Of a stretch of DNA of 64,000 nucleotides, positions 41,270 to 52,800 are shown in pieces. The stretch is from Epithemia pelagica (Eukaryota > Bacillariophyta > Bacillariophyceae > Surirellales > Surirellaceae): NCBI GenBank assembly GCA_946965045.2, contig OX337229.1, positions 5,146,001 through 5,210,000 of the forward strand, given 5' to 3'. The translations under genes and the position numbers were made by a program. The first letter of the stretch is position 1, and every line of letters begins with the position of its first letter. The notes beneath the pieces were generated by a model. That model did no database searches, was not told the origin of the DNA, and was given only the letters and a program-made list of their open reading frames with translations.

Positions 41270-41583
41270 GGTCCAAGTCGAAAGTGTGCTAACAATGAGA
41301 AAGTTTTGTGCTTGTGAGTGAAAAAGAGGCTTTTCCCACAAAATCGTGCGATCTTTGGCCAGATCATTTCCCAGCAGAAAAGGCCTTGTCTCTTGGCCTT
41401 GCCAGTCTTGACATTTCTATATTCAATTGCCATCTGTCATACAAGAAACGCTAGAGATTGTTGACTTTCGACGCGTAAAGTTGGCGAACTTGTAGGAATC
41501 ACTACGAATGCGTACAGTACCGCGAACCAGCTGCCGGGATCTCCGGGTACAAAATTATCGTACACTACTATAAGCTTCTGTTG

Positions 41584-42331
41584 CGCCAGGTCAGGTTCGT
41601 GTGGACAGAACTTACTTGCACTCGGTACTCGTACGAGTATGCGAAATTCGAACGACGACATCAGAACAAGAAAGGCCATAACAAACAAGAGTCGACAAAG
41701 AAGGCCATTTTTTTATTATGAAAGGCCGATTGTTACGGATGATAGTCCAGTCACGCTTGGTTCACGCGTTCGCGCATGCCGATCCTCCAGTCGCTTCTGG
41801 TCGCGGGCCACCGCGCTTTCGGATACTGACGTGTGACAGAGCGGGAACAGAAACGAGAAGGCTTGTGTCGTTGCTTCCCCCTTCCCCCGGCGGGTCCGGC
41901 TGTGGACGTGGACACGACACACATTCGCGTCCCTCGTCAGAGGCAAAAAGATGTATTATCGTGTCGTCTGGCAAATTGCAAACCAACAAGAGAGAAGCCA
42001 GAACTCGTTCAGGCAACAGAAAAAAAGTTGGGAACTGGAGCTGTCAATCAGTTTCTCACAAACGATCACACTCTTTCTTAGTTAAGAAAAGGTAAGGGGA
42101 AACGACTTGGATCAGAGCATAGAGTGAGTGCCGAGGCAGCTGACCTTTTCTCGAAACAATGAGAACCCGAAGAAAAAGGTTGTTCTATATATCCACGTCT
42201 AAACTCACCATTGATTTTGCCGTGTTCTTAATGTCTCGTTCTCCTTCCTTGAAACAGTGTTGTTTTGGATTGGAAGCTTTATCTTGGTAGTTTGATACGA
42301 AAGCCTTGCACTTGACATCCTTCATCATACC
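41584..42331. other. upstream region of the intact GH72 gene
   Basis: The likely promoter and leader of GH72 correspond to 34324-35074. The TATA-like ttctatatatcc recurs at 42182-42193. The variable patch near 41877-41950 distinguishes it from copy 1. Confidence 0.5.
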
Positions 42332-44310
42332 ATGAGGTTTCGGAACGCCATGAGAACAATGAACTGGATGTTTGTCGTCCTTCAATCACTCATGAGTTTG
42401 TTTGGTGGAGCAACCATGACGGGCGCTGTCTTTGTGTCTGCATCATCACCGACCCAACAGGCTCAAACATTTCCTCGTCGCCTTCCGGCCATTGTATCCA
42501 AGGGATACAAATGGTTTGATTCGGAAACGGGTCAAGAGTTTGTCGTCCGTGGAATCGACTACTTTCCTCGACCGAACCAGGGACCCTTGAATCACAACTC
42601 CATGGATTTGTATACGGAGGAGTATCGTCATATATGGGAACGTGATATTCCCTACCTACAAGAATTGGGAGTCAATGCGATTCGACTCTATGCCGTTGAT
42701 CCCACTCAAGATCACACATCCTTCATGTACGTGTAGCTGTCGTTTTCGTGATCCTTGTGGTTGTTGTTGCTGTTGCGGTGTTTACTGGAATGCCTCTTTC
42801 GTGCTCTCTTTACTTTTCTTCTGACATGAAACTTGTGTTTCGTCTGTTGCCATATATCAGGTGTGCCATGGAAGCGGCTGGTATTTATGTGATTGTGGCC
42901 TTGGCGCACGATTGTCCTACGTGTGCCATTACACGAGAGGCTTCGCCAGACTGTTATCCACCCGAACTCAAATTGCAAGGACAGGCAGTCATTCAAGCCT
43001 TTGCTGGATTTACCAATACCTTGGCCTTTTCAGCTGGAAATGAAGTCAATCACTTTACACCCGTGGGCAAGGGGGATGAATGGAATGCGCCGTGTCAAAA
43101 AAAGTTTTTGCGCGATATGCGAGTGTACATGGAGTCGGTTTGTGGCAGTGGCCCAACAACTGCAAACGCAACAACAAGGACGACGACGACCAGGAGAGGA
43201 ATGCGGTCCATTCCCATTGGTTTGGTCTCGGCCGACGATGAACGACAAGCCTTGGCAACCTACTACAATTGCCAAGATGACACCAACGACCCCTATCAAC
43301 GTGCGGAATGGTATGGTTTGAATGCCTATGTCTTTTGCGATGGAACAGCTGAAAATTATTCACAGGCCTTGGGCTTTCAACTATTGGATCAAAGTTTTGC
43401 CTCCTTTAATTACTCGATTCCAGTTCTCTTGACCGAGTTTGGATGTTTGTCCGATACCTTTGCCACGGTCCAGGAGTATGAAGGGCAACGCAACTTTTAT
43501 CAAGCACAATGGATGTTGGATCAATCCTCCACCTTAAGACAGCATTTTGCCGGAGGCTTTGCCTTTGAGTATTCGATTGAACGAGAAAACGCCTTTCACG
43601 ATTCACCCTACCCCTTTACCAAAATGGGCAAACAGAATTATGGAATTGGTTTCTTGGAGCCCGAAGACTGCAACGATGTGAATATCTCCTGTTCGTATCA
43701 TCCATTGCCGAGTTATTATGCCCTCCAACGTGCCTACCAGATTGGTCAGGATTCTATGCAATTGACGACTCTGGACGACTTTGAACTCGAGGAACATCGC
43801 CGTCAACCCTCCAAGTGTCCTCCTCACTATCCATCCCTTGGTGAATTTGATTGGAGTGTGGTCGATGCCGTACCGGATTTGCCCTGTCCACGACACTCCC
43901 ACATGCGGTGGCATTCCAACCCAGACGTTTGTGCGGGATCGTCGCAACACAAGGGACCTGGGTTCCATCGTTCGTCACACCACAACAAGGACGACAGTGG
44001 CAAGAGTTGGTTGTCGATTGCCACGGGATTGTTGATTGTGGGTATCGTGGTTGTGCTGTTGTTGGTAGCGGTTGTCGTAGGGCGGCGACGCTTGTTGGTG
44101 GGACACGAGTGGAATGCGGCATCTCCTTCCACGCAACCCTACTACTACAACTACCTATGGGGGAAAACCAATTCCTCGAATGGATCGTCGTCGTCCTCCT
44201 CTTCCATGGGGGACAATGACGAAGATGAAAGGACTGGATTGTTGTTGGAACAACCATCGCAACCACAACCAGATTATTCTTCGGTCCAAAAGCATACGTC
44301 CGTCTATTAA
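42332..44310 (+). CDS. GH72 beta-1,3-glucanosyltransferase, membrane-anchored
   Basis: Two exons, 42332-42726 and 42861-44310, are joined by a 134-bp intron (GTACGT..ATCAG) that splits the Met codon of SFM|CAMEAAG; the product is 614 residues. A signal peptide is followed by a GH72 domain: KGYKWFDSETGQEFVVRGID, LGVNAIRLYAVDP, AAGIYVIVALA, the acid/base Glu in TNTLAFSAGNEV and the nucleophile Glu in VLLTEFGC. The family cuts and re-ligates beta-1,3-glucans in the wall or extracellular space. Fungal members are GPI-anchored. Here a C-terminal transmembrane helix (LSIATGLLIVGIVVVLLLVA) followed by a Ser-rich, Gln-rich tail suggests a type I membrane protein instead. No CBM43-type Cys domain is visible. 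In diatoms the substrate could be callose-like wall glucan or chrysolaminarin (inference). Confidence 0.92.
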
Positions 44311-45697
44311 TATCGAGAGAGGGACACTGTGGCATTGTATGCCCGACGCTCGATAGGACCACGTTGCCTAGACTCTCTGTAGTGACGCTTGTCGAGCTCC
44401 GTTTCATCAAGTTGATCCAGGAGGTCCCTTCCTACCTACCTTCCAAAAGTCTCTCTGTCTGTTTTGTGCGTCTGTGCGCAATCAAGGCAGACTCAGATGT
44501 TAATGTACGGTCCATGTTCGATTCTCTCTCTCTCTTTTTCATTTCCTCCCCTTTCAACTTTTTTTCTATATATAGTTGTGTTTCCATGCGTGGCTGAAAC
44601 GAACTGCACAGCTGCACCCAATTGTGGAACTTTCCCACATACATACACACACAAGAGGGCGATTCTGTTTCCCTTTCCTTCATGTTTGTAGGGTAGAGAT
44701 AATATAATATTCTATAGTTTGGGGAGAACGCCAAAGTACATACAATGCGGTCTTGACCTTCCTCTTCGAAGGCAATCCATAGAAGAAAGACCAGAGAGCT
44801 CATCATCGATTATGCCTTCCACACATCCACAAGAGGATCCTGTTCTTTGTTCCTTTCATACAGAGGGTAGAGAAGTGTATATCTAGAATAGTTTCGGTGA
44901 AAAGCCCACGACCCACGATTTATACGCTCTGCACATTCCTTCTTTTCGCAGGAACGGGGTGGACTCTTACCAAACAAAAAAGCCAAGGCACTCCATGAAG
45001 GATGAACCATACAGGGGTTCCTGTTCGTGTTCGTGTTGCGTTTCAACGTCATTTTCCGTGTGTTCCCATCCATTCTCTCTTCTGCATCTCTCTCTCTCTC
45101 TCTCGCTTTGGATTGACATTACTCCAAGGAGGGAAAGAAAACAGTGTGTGTGTGTTTCATTCCAGGTCGTTTCGTTTGGAGACTCGCAAACAACAACAAC
45201 CAGGACTCGACCATCCCTTTTTTACTTTTCTCTTTTTTTGCGACAGATCCTGCAAACCATGTCCTCTTGTGTGAGTAGTATTCCTTCCTTCCATCCGTCA
45301 CCTTCCCCTTTTGGCGTTGCTCTTCCAACATCCACCAAAGACACTCCCCCCCCCCCCCTTGCTGCCAGTTCCATGGGCGCGGCATGTTTTGGCCCCGTCT
45401 GTCGTTTTTTTAGTGTCTGTCGGTGGTTCCTCCCATGGTTGGTGGTGTGCACCGTGGACATTGGTTCCCGTCCCCCGGTCGTCCACACAACGTCCGACCC
45501 GTAATGGTGATTGTGATTGTGGTGGTACGAGCCAGAGTGCTCGTTTGCTTGTACCGTGTGATTGTCGGTCCCTCGTGCTTCTTCTTCTTCCTCTTAGTTT
45601 CCATCTTGTTCCATTGTCGTCTCATTGTCTCTAGACACTTTCACTCACACACACACTTATCGGTGAGGCTTCGAGTTCTTGTACCAACCAAATGGTC
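44311..45697. other. convergent spacer with pyrimidine-rich repeats
   Basis: This lies between the 3' ends of GH72 (+) and the Tudor-like gene (-). It holds CT/TC-rich runs (near 44523-44540 and 45087-45107), a C run near 45348 and short open frames on both strands without domains. No gene is supported. Confidence 0.5.
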
Positions 45698-47635
45698 TTA
45701 GACAAATCGTGTGGTTTCGTCGTCCTTGTTGTTGTTGTTGTTGTGGTTGTGGTTGTTGTCGTCATGGAGCCGTGCGGCCGGTGGTGGTGGTGCTTCTTGG
45801 GTGGGTAAGAGTGCCGGGTGGTGGGTACTTGTCGTCGTCGTCGTCGTCGTTGTGGTTGTGCTTGTCATTGATATGGGTTTCTCCATTGTGGTGGCGGTCG
45901 TCGTCGTCATCGTATTGGTACTTGGAGGAGGATGGGTGATGGTGTTGGGTTCGTCGCTCGTGCGGCGCAATTTCTTGGGGTGCGAGTCGTCGTCCTCCCG
46001 GTTGGGTTCTTCGTCGTCGTTGCTCGTTGTCTTGCGAGGTCGCTTCTTGTCCTTGCCATTGTCCTGGCAGGATTCGGGTTCCAACGAACCGATGGATGGT
46101 TCCACCACAGCATTCTTCTTATGATTATGATTCGTATTAGTAGTCGTAGGATTGGTGGGTGGTGGTGGTTTCCTCGTGTCCATCCGTTTCGGGTTCGGGT
46201 CGTTGTCGTCATTGTGGCGGAATGATTCCGTCCTTGTGGTTGTGGTTGTGGTTGTGGTGGTTTCGGGGAGGTTGGGTGTGAATGCCCTGGCCATGGTCGT
46301 CCGGGTGGTGGTGGTGGTGGAGGAATCACCCGCTGGCGCTCGTGGTTCGGCTCGGTGTTGTGGTTGTTCTTGTTCTTGTGGCAAAAACATGTCGTGGCCA
46401 TTGTCGTTGTTGTTCTTGTGATCCTTCGGGGAGTTGGGTGGTGGTGGTGGTGGTGGAGTGTCCTCCTCCTCCTTGGTTGGGTCCCGCTGCGGGGTCTTGT
46501 GGTGGTGGTTGTCGTTGTTGGTGGTGGTGGCGTCCTTCTCCGGTGGCTTCCGGTCGTCCACGTCCTTTGGTTCGTGGTCCCGTGCGGATGCCGCCTCGTG
46601 CGGCTGCTGCTGCTGCGGGATACGGGTGTCCCGCAGTGGTGGTGGATCGTCCGGTTGTGGTGGGGTCTCCTTTGTGGTGGTGGTGGTGGTGGATGGTAGC
46701 GCCTCCTGTTGTGGTGGAGACGACGATTTGTCGTCGTCCTGGTCCTTTTCCGTGGGTGCTGCTCCTGCTGCTGGTTGGTGGTCGGACGACGACGACGACG
46801 ACAAGATTTGCACCATGGAGGAATCTTGCAATTCGTCATTGGACAATTCTTCATAATCGTCATCGTCATAGACAATGCAATTCAACAAAATCAAGTGGTC
46901 TGGTTCGGGTGCATGCGTACATGCCGAGTAGGGATCGTTGGGGTCCCACCACCACTTGTGCGATTGGACCGTGCCGGCAAACCATTCCTTGCGGCCCCAC
47001 AAATTGTTGAATTGCTTTTGCAACCGCGTGCCCACGGGAAAGGCATACGAGGAGGGAGCGTCAAAGTACCGCGTGGCTTTGTTCTTGGTGTTGTTGTGAT
47101 TGTGATTGTGATTGTTGTGATTGTGGTCGTTGTGATTGGGAGAAGAAGGATTGTGGGGATCCCGTGCGGGTGGTTTCGTGTCGGGTTGGGATGGCGGTGC
47201 TTGTTTTTGGAATGGTGGTGGTTGCTGTTGTGTTGCGGGTGGTGGTTGTTTTGGTTGGGATGGTGGTGGTGGCGGTTGTTTTGGAGATGGTAGATCGTGT
47301 CCTGGTTCTGCTTCTGTTTCTTGTGCCACTGCTTCCATTGTCGTCGAGTGTTGTGGTGGTGGCGGCGCCGGTTGCTCTTGTGGTGATAGTGGTGGTGGTG
47401 CTGGTCCGGTTGGTCCCTCTTGTGCTGCTGCTGCTGCTGCTGCTGCTGATCGTGGTGGTGGTGGTGATTGTTCTTGTGCTGGTGGTGGTGATTGTTCTTG
47501 TGCTGGTGGTGGTGGTGGTGGTGGTGGTGGTGGTGGTTGTTCTTGGGATGGATGGTGGGAGGTATCCCCGGATGATGATTGGCCAGAAGAAGAAGAAGGC
47601 GTGGGAGTGGTGATGGTGGCGGCGTCGAGAATCAT
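45698..47635 (-). CDS. low-complexity protein with a Tudor-like domain
   Basis: The first ATG of the frame is at 47635 (MILDAATITTPTPSSSSGQS), giving 645 residues; the upstream poly-Leu stretch comes from a CTG/CTT repeat and is not chosen. The chain is mostly Pro, Thr, Gln, His and Asn runs. One ordered segment (about residues 190-265) reads FPVGTRLQKQFNNLWGRKEW, FAGTVQSH, then LILLNCIVYDDDDYEELSND, with the order VGxxVxKxF, W/F-xGxV and YxDxDxEELS of Tudor/Agenet-like domains common in diatoms. Basic patches (KDKKRPRKTT, HPKKLRRT) could be nuclear signals. A chromatin or RNA-associated scaffold is plausible (inference). Repeat codons make frame errors likely, yet the frame is unbroken over 1.9 kb. 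Confidence 0.62.
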   Translation of the reverse strand: MILDAATITTPTPSSSSGQSSSGDTSHHPSQEQPPPPPPPPPPPAQEQSPPPAQEQSPPPPRSAAAAAAAAQEGPTGPAPPPLSPQEQPAPPPPQHSTTMEAVAQETEAEPGHDLPSPKQPPPPPSQPKQPPPATQQQPPPFQKQAPPSQPDTKPPARDPHNPSSPNHNDHNHNNHNHNHNNTKNKATRYFDAPSSYAFPVGTRLQKQFNNLWGRKEWFAGTVQSHKWWWDPNDPYSACTHAPEPDHLILLNCIVYDDDDYEELSNDELQDSSMVQILSSSSSSDHQPAAGAAPTEKDQDDDKSSSPPQQEALPSTTTTTTKETPPQPDDPPPLRDTRIPQQQQPHEAASARDHEPKDVDDRKPPEKDATTTNNDNHHHKTPQRDPTKEEEDTPPPPPPPNSPKDHKNNNDNGHDMFLPQEQEQPQHRAEPRAPAGDSSTTTTTRTTMARAFTPNLPETTTTTTTTTRTESFRHNDDNDPNPKRMDTRKPPPPTNPTTTNTNHNHKKNAVVEPSIGSLEPESCQDNGKDKKRPRKTTSNDDEEPNREDDDSHPKKLRRTSDEPNTITHPPPSTNTMTTTTATTMEKPISMTSTTTTTTTTTTSTHHPALLPTQEAPPPPAARLHDDNNHNHNNNNNKDDETTRFV

Positions 47636-48880
<1,245 letters not shown>

Positions 48881-50035
48881 ATGAGCATCCGCCAACAAGC
48901 GCAGTTCTCCCGACTTGCTTTTACCAACAGCAATCAACAAGAGGAACCAACATGGAGGAGGGTAACGGACTGGCCTCCATTGCCCGGAGGTGGGCGGGCG
49001 AGCTACGCATCGGTTGTGACGAAGCATCCCCACAAGAAAGAAGGACAGATTGTGGTTGTATTGGGAGGATACGAGTGTGGGAATGATTTTAATCACTCAA
49101 AATCCGCTCTTCTCTTGAACGTGGATGATCCTGACAAAGTGTGGCGCGAAGGACGAGCCATGAACGAAGCAAGAGTTCATTTTGCAGCCGTAGTCTGCAA
49201 TGGAGCTCTTTATGCCATGGGCGGCGGAAATGAAGAGTCCAGCTTGTCCACCATTGAACGAATTGGCATTGCAGATTTGGTTTCTTCATCATTCATGGCG
49301 AGCACTCAAAACAACAACAATCCCCAATGGACGACATTGAAATGTCGTTTGTCGAACAAAACAATTGGGTGCGCTGCGGCCGTTGTCAAGGACCGATTCA
49401 TTGTGGTGGCGGGTGGAGAATATGAAGATGTTCTTTCGTCAGTTGATATTATCGACACAACCTCCCAAAGTGAATGCTGTGTCCTATCGGGCCCACCCAT
49501 GAATGTGGGTCGAACTTTTTTTGGTATGGCTGTGATTGGTTCACGTATTTATGCCGTGGGTGGTAGGGACGAACATGATGGTTGTTACCAGTACCTTAGT
49601 TCTGTGGAATACCTTGACTTTGATGATTGGCTGAAAGAAGGACCCAAAGGTACAACATCCATGGTTCCATTCACCATCAGCACCAAGTCCTGGACGATTC
49701 ACAAGGATATTGTTCTTGGTAGTCCTCGATATGAGCATGCTGTGGTCCGCGTGGGATCCTGCCTCGTTGAAGTAGGAGGGCCCCAAAGTGAAACGAATGA
49801 CTTGCGTGCTGGGGAGGTTCTGGACACGCAACGCAACATGGTATGGCAGCTGCCAAAAATGGAAATGGAAAAGGAAGGCTGTGACGTGGTTGCCCTTTCC
49901 ACTGGCATTGTAACGATGGAAGGATGCTTTGTGGATTCGGGTGGTGAAACACTGTCTCTTATGGACAAGAATTCCTTGTGTTTTGCAGGATTGATGGCTC
50001 TGGGCAAGGCCCCCATCCGACCCAAGCTCTGTTAA
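48881..50035 (+). CDS. kelch-repeat protein
   Basis: The single-exon 384-residue product has repeated beta-propeller blades, each with the double Gly of kelch motifs: VVVLGGYE, LYAMGGGNEESS, FIVVAGGEYEDVL, IYAVGGRDEHDG and LVEVGGPQSETN. Intervening ARVHFAAVV, GRTFFGMAV and PRYEHAVV strands fit the arginine-phenylalanine pattern of the blades. There is no BTB, F-box or signal peptide, so it is probably a cytosolic or nuclear protein-interaction scaffold. It lies convergent with the next gene and divergent from the Tudor-like gene. Partner and pathway are unknown. Confidence 0.85.
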   Translation: MSIRQQAQFSRLAFTNSNQQEEPTWRRVTDWPPLPGGGRASYASVVTKHPHKKEGQIVVVLGGYECGNDFNHSKSALLLNVDDPDKVWREGRAMNEARVHFAAVVCNGALYAMGGGNEESSLSTIERIGIADLVSSSFMASTQNNNNPQWTTLKCRLSNKTIGCAAAVVKDRFIVVAGGEYEDVLSSVDIIDTTSQSECCVLSGPPMNVGRTFFGMAVIGSRIYAVGGRDEHDGCYQYLSSVEYLDFDDWLKEGPKGTTSMVPFTISTKSWTIHKDIVLGSPRYEHAVVRVGSCLVEVGGPQSETNDLRAGEVLDTQRNMVWQLPKMEMEKEGCDVVALSTGIVTMEGCFVDSGGETLSLMDKNSLCFAGLMALGKAPIRPKLC

Positions 50036-50636
50036 AAAAAAATTGGTGGAAGTTGCGTTACGCGTGGTGGCTACAATCATGTGGATTTATCTATTAATAA
50101 CCACGTTCATAAGATTCCTTCTGCTTGGAATGATTCTAGCTAGGAGGAAGATCGTGGACGTTCCGGTCGTTTGATACTATTTCCTTTGCTTTGTTTCTCT
50201 TATTCCTTTCCAATCTCTAGCAGAGAAAGGAGTCGAGTCAACTTTGTCATCCTAGGACGAGTTAGATAGAAACATGAGTTGGAGCTCCAGGGAGCCTCAG
50301 ACAACCCATGTCACCAATACGGAGTGCTGGATGGATTTTGGTTGGAAAGCGATTAGCGAGCGAAAGAGAGCGTCACCCTGCCATTTCATGGGCGACTCTG
50401 TTTCTTCCAAAGTGCGTTTGCGGATATTGGGATCAAAACTGTTGCCTGTTTAGTCCAAGAAGAAGAAGAAGAGCATAATTTATCGCATACCGCGATTCTT
50501 TCACCCTGGCGTTTGGTTGCTTGGTGTCTTCTTCATCCATGATGGTTGGCGGCTCATGATTCTTTGTACATACAGTAGTGAGAGTAGTTGTTGCATGCCT
50601 CCGTGTTAGCGATTGCCTCGTTCCTAGTGTCGGTAC
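50036..50636. other. convergent spacer between kelch and GT25-like genes
   Basis: Both flanking genes end here. No coding or repeat signal stands out; the sequence should hold both 3' UTRs. Confidence 0.5.
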
Positions 50637-52034
50637 TCATGACTTGGTTGTGGTTTCCTGGTTGGTCGTTCGTTGTTTTCGTTGTCGTTTGGTCGTATAG
50701 GCCTTTTGTTCATCCACTTCGGTGGAGGGATTGTTCCATTCCTTCCAAGCATCGACAACGGGTTTCTTTTGTATAACGGTCTGCTCTCCCACAGGTGCAT
50801 GAAGATACCCCAAGAGCGCTCGAGACGGTCCATGATTCATCAAACCAATCATGTAGGAACGCAAGGGCAATCGATTGGACGTAGTAGTATTGGAAGAAGA
50901 AACCAAGTTGGATCGAGACAAGGCACAATCAATATCATCGTAGGGGCGTCGGCTCCACAGTTTGTGCAATTTGTACAAACTGGAAGGACGCCATATCTGG
51001 GCATGTGTACCACAACAAATACCATGACCCACCCTGGATTGTTCTCCCACCTTGTAAATGGGTACCGTCGAATTCACGTCTTGTACCAGGGTCATGGTGG
51101 TGGTGGTGGTGGGACGAGGACAGCCACTCACCAACCGTATGATGTCCCAATCCTCGGGGACTTGTTGAATGGCCGATTCCCATTGCGTCCGATTGGGTGC
51201 AATGACAAAATCATCTTCCAAAATCATGGTCAAACCCTTCTCAGGGGAGGAAACACTGGTCCGTTCCTCCATAATGTGCACGACCGTCCGCGCCAAACCG
51301 GACAGACCAAAACACCGCGTAATTTGTTGCAAATGTGACACACATTCCGACGCATTCCGCGTTCCTCGTAGAGCCGCAATCCGTTGATAGGGCACGGGGG
51401 GATGAATTTGTGCCAAGGCGTGTTCCATTTGAGCTCGACGAGCCTGTCTCTTGTCCAAATTAATGTAATAAATTCGTTGGACGCCACGTGCCAATTCGGC
51501 TTGTCGCCACTAGAGCCATTTGCTGCTGCTGTTGTTGCTGGGTTTGTCACCATTGTTGTTGTGGAGTCGTTGCTCTTGCTGCTGCTGCTGCTGCTGCTCC
51601 TTGTGTTGTTGTTCGAGTTGTTCAAAGGCATAGATTCGTTGGAGATTTTGCAGCGGCTTGGATCCAGAGCCATGGTCTTGTCCCATAACAAGTGTCTTGT
51701 CCTGCAACAACGACTGGTGGTGGTCCTTACGAGTTGGGGGAGGAGGACGACGAGGAGGAGGAGTGGGGTCGGTGTCGATCATCCTGGGAGACGATTTGAC
51801 TGGACTCTCCATTGCTGGTGTTGTGGGTAGAATAATGGCAGTCGTCACCAACGGTTCGGAGGAAAGATCCTTCCAGGAGGAGAGTTGTGCCAATCGAATC
51901 GTATCATAGAGCACGGAGGCTAGGGACAGAACCAATAGTACACTCGGAAAAGAAAAGCCATGCCTCCACAGTCGTTGTCGACGTCCACCATCCACCATAC
52001 TGGTGGTCCATCCGAACAGGGATCGAACCATCAT
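50637..52034 (-). pseudogene. GT25-like glycosyltransferase with an in-frame TAG
   Basis: From ATG 52034 (MMVRSLFGWTTSM) there is a short N-terminal tail, one membrane helix (FPSVLLVLSLASVLY) and a Gln-rich stem, the layout of a type II Golgi enzyme. The frame then meets TAG at 51510-51512, within SSSKWL*WRQAELARGVQ. Directly after, in the same frame, the catalytic domain is intact: IYYINLDKRQARRAQM, LTMILEDDFVIAP (acidic metal-binding motif) and CCGTHAQIW, then SRRPYDDIDCALS. The family transfers galactose or related sugars to proteins or glycans. The paralogue at 52801 shows the normal continuous form. The stop may be a real nonsense mutation, a sequencing error, or lie in an unrecognised small intron (a TAG acceptor is possible). 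Confidence 0.68.
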
Positions 52035-52800
52035 GAACGACCAATGGGAGTGATTGCTTGTCCGTCTCGGTAGGCCGCTTTTCACTGGGACGTGAACCTA
52101 GCGAAGCGAGGAACGGCGCGCTTTTCTGTGACCAAAACACTCTGTTTCCCTCTCTGCTCTCTTACATAGGGTGGTGGTTCCAGGAACGTGGCTTGACAAT
52201 TGACAATCTATTAGAGAATCAAGAAGTCCATCTCGTTCACAATGGCACCGTGTAGGAGTCGTAAGTGGGAGAGTACACTACGTAAAGGATCATAATAGAA
52301 TTGTCAGTCCCACGTTCCACCACGTGTGAATTTCGCACGACCCCGTGTGGTCCTGGATGATGTGACTCTCCAGCGGATGTGTAGTCGTGGGTTTTCGTGA
52401 TTCGGCTTTATATCAATAATCCTATTATGACCGGTCTCTCATTCACGAATCTGTAAGACTCATCCCCCGCTGAGGAAACGTGACAGTGGATAAGTACTTG
52501 TTCTTTTTTCTTTTGGGCTATCTAACAACAGAATTCGAGCGACTGGCAGGCCCTAATTGCCGATAGATACTTAGATCGCCCATCGTTCGCCCACTCTCAT
52601 AATAACCATCTATTTTTTTGCGCACGTACCATTCTCACAATTTCAGATTTTGGCAATTGGCAACCGCGATTTTAAAAACAACTGCTTTCTCGTTATTGGA
52701 GTTTCAGTCGACCGCGATACCTGTTGTGTTCGCATCGGAAGATACGGATCTTGTCCGTCCAAAGTTCTCTTGAACCAAGGAATCGAAACAAACAAGACGA
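52035..52800. other. bidirectional spacer of the GT25-like pair
   Basis: The 766 bp lie between the divergent starts of two paralogous glycosyltransferases and should hold both promoters. No obvious inverted duplication of promoter sequence was noticed. Confidence 0.5.

Larger units (their letters stand above)
38085..41583. repeat. 1.53-kb repeat block, copy C (carries a mariner element)
   Basis: It is copy B carried along in tandem unit 2, at an offset of 7260. It contains the second mariner and the second intact Cys/His-rich gene. Confidence 0.9.
35788..43044 (+). repeat. tandem segmental duplication, unit 2 (7257 bp)
   Basis: It is 3 bp shorter than unit 1 because of indels of +7 and -10 in the patch upstream of GH72. 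It ends at 43044, where the intact GH72 exon continues with GTCAATCAC. The few differences suggest a recent event, or two haplotypes placed in tandem by assembly. Confidence 0.95.
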
